Of a stretch of DNA of 64,000 bases, positions 59,121 through 64,000 are shown in pieces. Origin of the DNA: Diatrype stigma (lineage: Eukaryota; Ascomycota; Sordariomycetes; Xylariales; Diatrypaceae). Positions within the stretch are counted from its first letter, which is position 1. Each line of letters begins with the position of its first letter. The notes beneath the pieces are model-generated. The model ran no database searches. It had not been told where the DNA came from and saw only the letters and a list, made by a program, of their open reading frames with translations. The stretch covers positions 434,001 through 498,000 of the forward strand of contig JAKJXP020000016.1 in assembly GCA_022225965.2 (NCBI GenBank), written 5' to 3'. Position numbers and translations under genes: made by a program.

Positions 59121-60195
59121 ATAATAAGACATAATATTTATAACGACTGCCGTTATTGCTAAAATAAAATAAAATTTTACGTTTATCGAAATTATATCGT
59201 TTACGACGTTATAAATATGAAAATCTTATATTATAGCTATAAATATATTTATCGTTACGCCTATAATTAAAGCTATTAAGGTTAAGGTTTTTATGCTTTT
59301 TATTTATAATGTTATGAAATAATTATTATCGGTATTATTTTAAATCGTTTCCATTTTAGCATTTTTGGGTATTATAAAAAAATGATTAAATATATTTTAT
59401 ATTACGATTATTTACGGAATTTTGGTATTTATTACCGCTTTAAATGCTTAAGAATATAATGCGATAAAACTGAAATTACGATTATTAAAAAAAGCTTTAT
59501 AATTAACCGGAATATAAGCCCGTTGTTTTGCCGTTAAAGTAATTTTGCGGTAATTAATAACTTTTCGTACGACGGCTTTATTTTTTAGTTATACGTCGAC
59601 GTCGATTTAAAAATTATTTAAAATAACGAATGTTATATATTCTTCGATAAAATTAATTAATGCGCCGTAAAGATATATAAAATCGTTACTTACGAATATA
59701 TTAAAAGGTTTTTTTCCGTTTAAAACTTATTTTTGCTTTTTAAATTTCGTAATAACATTTTCGCCATTTTTGCTTTTATCGAATAAATAAAACTTAAATG
59801 TTATTTATTTTTTCATTTTTTTCCCGATTTTTTAAACCTTTTTAAGTCGGGCTTTTATGGAATAATTTAAAATAAATAAAATAAAACGCTTTATAAAAAT
59901 GCGACCCGCTTTTAAGTTTATATAAATCTTAAAATTTAAACCCTTTAATATCGTTCGAATTTTTGTTTTGGCGTATATATAATTTATAATACATTATTAT
60001 CGTTAAAGCTTAAAAATAATATAATTTTTATCGTTAAAGGTTTTAATTTAATAAAAAAATTTATTACTTAAATTTAAAATGTTTATTTAATTTATTTATT
60101 TTGAACCTAAAAAGCCATATTTAATTCGTAACTTTGCTAAAAATGCTTAAATAATTTGCTTTTAAATAAAAAAACGTCGTAACAAATATTATATA

Positions 60196-60905
60196 CAGGG
60201 TTGTGATTTAGTTACTAATAGTTAGTCCGGCCCTGGATTAAAACTAATTTAGTTATTCCAGTACCGGACTAAAACTAACTAATATTCCTTAGTCCGATTA
60301 CGTAATTTAGTTAATTAGTCCGGGTCCGAATTAAGGACTAATTAAATTAGTTAGTTAGTAACTAAGAAAAAACTAAAGAATAATTTTAAACTTAAAAAGT
60401 ATTAAATTATTACATAAATAACAAAATATAACCAATATCGTAAAGATCTTTTAAAATAACGAATGTTTTATATGGAATATATAATATTATTTCTTATATA
60501 CGATTTTATATAATTTATTTTATACGTAATATATATATTAATAATTTTATATAAAAATATTAACTAAAAGATATATTATATTTTATTCGTTTTTGCGAAT
60601 TTACTTATAAGTGCTATATAAAAGGTTCTTTAATTTAAACGATATATAAATACATTATAAGCTCATAATTTTAAAATTTAAGTTTTGAAATTTAAAAATT
60701 AAGCTTTAGTTTTTAGTTTTTTTTTTAATTACTAACTAACTAACTAAAATTATTCCTTAATTAGTCCGGCCTCGGATTAAAACTCATTTAGTTATTCCAG
60801 GCCCGGATTAAAACTAAGAAAGTTAGTCCGGGTCCGGATTAAAACTAATTAGTTAGTTAGTAACTAAGAACGGATTAAAAACTAAGGAATAATTTCATAA
60901 CCCTG
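60196..60905. mobile_element. hAT-like non-autonomous element B (710 bp)
   Basis: Termini are CAGGGTTGTGA and TCATAACCCTG, a perfect 11-bp inverted repeat. The flanking 8-bp duplication ATTATATA (60,188-60,195 and 60,906-60,913) is exact. The core is the reverse complement of element A: CGTTTTTGCGAATTTACTTA here versus its complement there. It has the same CCGG-bearing subterminal arrays and lacks coding capacity. Confidence 0.88.
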
Positions 60906-60913
60906 ATTATATA
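60906..60913. repeat. 8-bp target-site duplication of hAT-like element B (right copy)
   Basis: ATTATATA, identical to 60,188-60,195. Confidence 0.85.
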
Positions 60914-62109
60914 TACGTCGTATTATATTCGTTAATAATAAATTTTAAATGTTTTCGTTTATAACCGTTTTCGGTATAACGCATTTTTTTAAATGCCGTT
61001 TTCGTTAAATTGCAATAAAAAATATAACCATTTAAATAAATAATTAAATTATCCGCATTTTAATTAAATCCGCTTAATTTAATAATTGCTATAGTAAATA
61101 ATAACTAATTAATTAAAATACATAACTATTAAGCCGCATATATACGACGCAAACCGAACGGACCTTTAATTTAACGCCGTTAATAATAATAACAAAATCC
61201 GGCAATTTTTGCCATTCGTTATCGATTTTTATTAAGCCGTTAGTATTAATTACCGACGTTCCTTGTTTTTTTCGTAAACCTAACGTTTCCTTTTTTCCAT
61301 TCGCCGTTTTTTTAGTAGCCCTTTTTATTACGTAATTATTTGTCGAACCGCTTATTATTCGACGACCCGCTATCGACTGGTAATCCCCTTAATTAACGGT
61401 ATTTAAAATTTCATTTATTACCAGTTATTTATATAATAACAATAATGCGTCGATTTTGTTTCCGACGTTCCAGTTCTAGCTTTAGCCCTTTTTTTCTTTT
61501 ATTAATTCCAATTTATTTGCATTTTATTTAAAAGCTTCTTAAAATACCTTAAATATTCCAGTCGTTTTATATATTATATAATATCGGGCTTATATACGTA
61601 ATTATATATATCCGTTTTAGGAATAAGTAATTAAATAAATAAATTCATTCGGACGTAAAAGTATATTATAATTATTATTATTACTTAAAGCATTAAAAAT
61701 ACGGGAAAAAATAACGAAAATGTCTACATAAACGACGCCGACGAAAAAAACATAATCCCTTATACGACGACGATATAAAAAAATATCCTATATTAACGGA
61801 TCTCTTTATTTTAAACGTTATTTAAATAACAAATAAACGCTTAATTCGTTTCCGTAAAGCCATTATTAAAAACGTCTTAACGATAAGTATTAACGATAAC
61901 ATAAACGAATTAATAAATACCTTCCGCTTACGTAAAATTATTTCTTTCGAAAAGAAATCCGACGTTTATAATTAAAAAACCAACAAAAAAAAACGCAATA
62001 CGTTCGGAAAAAAACAAATTTCCATAATCGATAAAAATAACGAATTAATAATTTTAGCCCTTTTATTATTATATCGCCCGATTTTTTAAATAATTGCTTA
62101 TAATAAAAT

Positions 62110-62345
62110 TTTTTTGACCGTTACGAAAAGAAAAAAAAGGTATGGCCCTACGCAAGCTTCGGGGACCTTTTTTTTTTTTCTCCGGATCAAAAAAATTTCC
62201 CGCGCGGGGCGATTTCTTTGGGGTTACTGGGCCATTTTACTTGCTTATTTTTTGGATTGGCGTAAAATGTTAGAACTTAATCGAAAGTTATTTTGTAAAA
62301 GTGGTATAATACGGAAATCAAGTTCAGAAATTCAGGCTTAGGAAA
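62110..62345. other. GC-richer island inside the AT-rich block
   Basis: A short patch with GGCCCTACGCAAGCTTCGGG and CCCGCGCGGGG, plus 12 T in a row, stands out from the surrounding AT-rich DNA and holds an open frame of 75 codons (+, 62,114-62,341). Its origin is unknown; it could be a late insertion or a stretch spared from mutation. Confidence 0.4.
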
Positions 62346-64000
62346 TACCTTAAACGTTTTCGCCTGCGATTAATCGTTCCTACTGCTATAATTCTTTGCT
62401 TAGGATTATATTAATTACTAATAGCCTAAGCCTTATAAATAACGCCTTTCGTTAATTTTTCTTTAAACCCAAGCGCAGTAATTCAATATAATTTACCGCA
62501 TAAACATAGTTCGTATTTATAGCTCCTTTAATTATTTTATCGCTAAAAATCGCGAAAATACGAATTCCATTCTTTTTAGCCTACGGGAAATAAAAAATAT
62601 AATTCGTTTGTCAAGTATTCGGTTAAAAGCCCGTGTTTTAAATAAAACGTATAATACTCGTATTTACGTAAAGCATCCAGCTTTTTATTGCCTATAAATA
62701 GTCGTAATCGAAAGGCGAAATCCAGAAACGGCCAAAACCGCATTAATAATAACTATTAAAAAAAAAACTACTGAAAAAAGGGCTATTAAAAAAAGAACTA
62801 ACGAAAGCGGCTTTAAAAAAGCATAAGGAATAAATAACGTAATTATTGCACCAAATTAGAACTAAATAAAGGCTGGCGCTTATAAGGGAAAATACGAATA
62901 ACATCCGACGATAAATCGGAATTAACGGTAATAGGTTAATTAAATTAATTACTAACTGCTTAATTACGTTTATTCGACTTCTTATCCTTAAGGCCGATAT
63001 GTCCTTTAATTATTTTTTCCTAATTATTTAGTATATTCGACGACGTAATAACTTAACCGTAATTATTGCTATATCATTGCTTTACGTAAAAAAGATTCAT
63101 AAATAAAGCCTTAAAAAAATAAGCAATCCAAAAGCTATAAGTCCATTTATTATCTTATTACGGAAACTTGCTTATAAAAACGATAATAATAGGGCAAGAT
63201 TTATTTAAAACGGACCTTTCTTAAAAATCGCAATATACTTATTAAATTTTTTAATACGTATTATAAATTACTAGCAAATCGAAAACTAAAAGCATCTTTC
63301 GAAGTACCCAATGCAAAACGCTAATCCAATGCTTGAATAAACTTAAAAATATCTATTGCGGCACCTAAATAAACGTCGGCTTATTAATATTATATGTTAT
63401 CTTATTATTTTTTCCCATGGCGTATCCCGGATTAATCTTAAGTACGAATAGCAACTTAAACGAATTAACGCATTCGGTAATAAACAAAGCCATGCCTTTA
63501 ATTTCATTTTTAAATAGGCATTCGGATTAAAACTTATAATTTAAAATAAGCCATAATTCGATAGCTCGAACTTTAAAAATTGCCGCATTTATATAACTAA
63601 GCACCTTAATATTACGAAAAAATCCATCGCTATTGCCTATAAAATAAAAGCTAATATTTAGGTCGTAATTAAAAATAAGGGTTTTATCGGCAAAAAAGAC
63701 GTAATAATTAATAATCTGGCGCCAAAAAATTTTATTGCCATAAATTATAACCAATAAGCTGCCAAATAGTCCTATATCGCAATGTTTATAAGCAACGAAA
63801 TGCGGCGACATAATTATAAATAGCGACGACTAAAACGAATAATATATAAGTTATTGCAATGGTATAAAATAAACTTTTCGAAAAAAAACGACTTAACAAT
63901 AAAGATATAATAAATAAGCAAATAAGTTAAGTTTAATTAAAAATTTGGCTTATAAATAAATTAATTAAGTCTAGCTAAAAATTTGGCTTATAAATATTAT

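Larger units (their letters stand above)
58161..61700 (-). mobile_element. Probable 5' (gag-protease) part of the gypsy relic, split by two inserted elements
   Basis: Upstream of the RT on the same strand the sequence is equally AT-rich and interrupted. A minus-strand stretch at about 61,200-61,330 reads VIKRATKKTANGKKETLGLRKKQG, compatible with a basic Gag tail, but no zinc knuckle or DSG could be shown. Assignment is by position only. Confidence 0.35.
54241..64000. other. AT-rich, RIP-like transposon graveyard
   Basis: From about 54.25 kb the base composition changes abruptly to strongly AT with abundant TAA/TTA and no open frame above 94 codons. All recognisable content is transposon-derived and riddled with stops where Gln or Trp codons are expected, the pattern left by C-to-T change at CpA. 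A (TAA)n run lies at about 54,502-54,530, and a 38-bp direct repeat of AAAAATTTGGCTTATAAAT at 63,939 and 63,977. Segments 60,950-64,000 beyond the elements listed below I could not identify. Confidence 0.85.

Noticed and set aside
63527..63811. 94-codon minus-strand frame in the AT-rich block
   Set aside because: Longest open stretch there but no domain I recognise; most likely a fragment of an unidentified transposon rather than a gene.
54241..64000. Possible CRISPR-like or satellite array suggested by repeated TTAGTTAGTTAG and CCGG words
   Set aside because: The words are the subterminal parts of two transposon-like elements with TIRs and TSDs; there are no regularly spaced unique spacers and the DNA is eukaryotic.

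Overview
The window is nuclear DNA of a filamentous ascomycete, most likely a Sordariomycete. The genes are monocistronic and carry short introns (about 50-200 nt) with GTRNGT-like donors, CTAAC/CTGAC branch sites and YAG acceptors. The protein families are fungal: Ppo/linoleate diol synthase, DUF3632, Tom6, Bet3, a Gis2-like zinc-knuckle protein, the U5 snRNP WD40 protein and a secreted lactonase-like propeller. Exon coordinates below were worked out by hand from conserved reading frames and splice signals.

Layout. (1) 1-16.5 kb is a gene-bearing segment: the 5' part of a fatty-acid oxygenase (-), a DUF2235 hydrolase (+), a 2OG-Fe(II) oxygenase (-), a small secreted Cys protein (-), two DUF3632 proteins (-; one with a perfect in-frame 54-bp duplication) and the tiny Tom6 gene (-). 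(2) 17-22.1 kb looks like the ruin of a secondary-metabolite locus: a broken adenylation/carrier/reductase megasynthase remnant, a 14-TM MFS exporter gene that is intact except for one in-frame TGA, and an intact methyltransferase. (3) 23.1-25.2 kb is an acidic low-complexity protein of unknown function. (4) 25,523-32,043 is a complete but mutated Ty1/copia LTR retrotransposon on the minus strand, with 406-bp LTRs, a polypurine tract, a primer-binding site matching the anticodon arm of initiator tRNA-Met, and many stops in gag-pol. (5) 33.8-51.9 kb carries conserved housekeeping genes (Gis2-like, a two-TM Ser-rich protein, SNRNP40, BET3 with a 9-nt microexon) and a secreted lactonase, separated by long gene-free spacers full of microsatellites and a recurring TACCTAGGTA-type motif. 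(6) 52.5-53.5 kb is a third, broken DUF3632 copy. (7) From about 54.25 kb to the end the sequence becomes extremely AT-rich. It is a repeat-induced-point-mutation (RIP)-like block holding a degenerate Ty3/gypsy pol (minus strand) and two 710-bp hAT-like non-autonomous elements in opposite orientation, each with a perfect 8-bp target duplication.

How it fits together: the window is a junction between gene-rich euchromatin and an AT-rich transposon graveyard. Several genes show single-site disablements (oxygenase donor, MFS stop, DUF3632 stop). I see no evidence of a new defence or immune system. The most unusual things are the decaying biosynthetic locus, the paired hAT-like elements with CCGG-rich subterminal arrays, the half-tRNA-primed copia element and the BET3 microexon.
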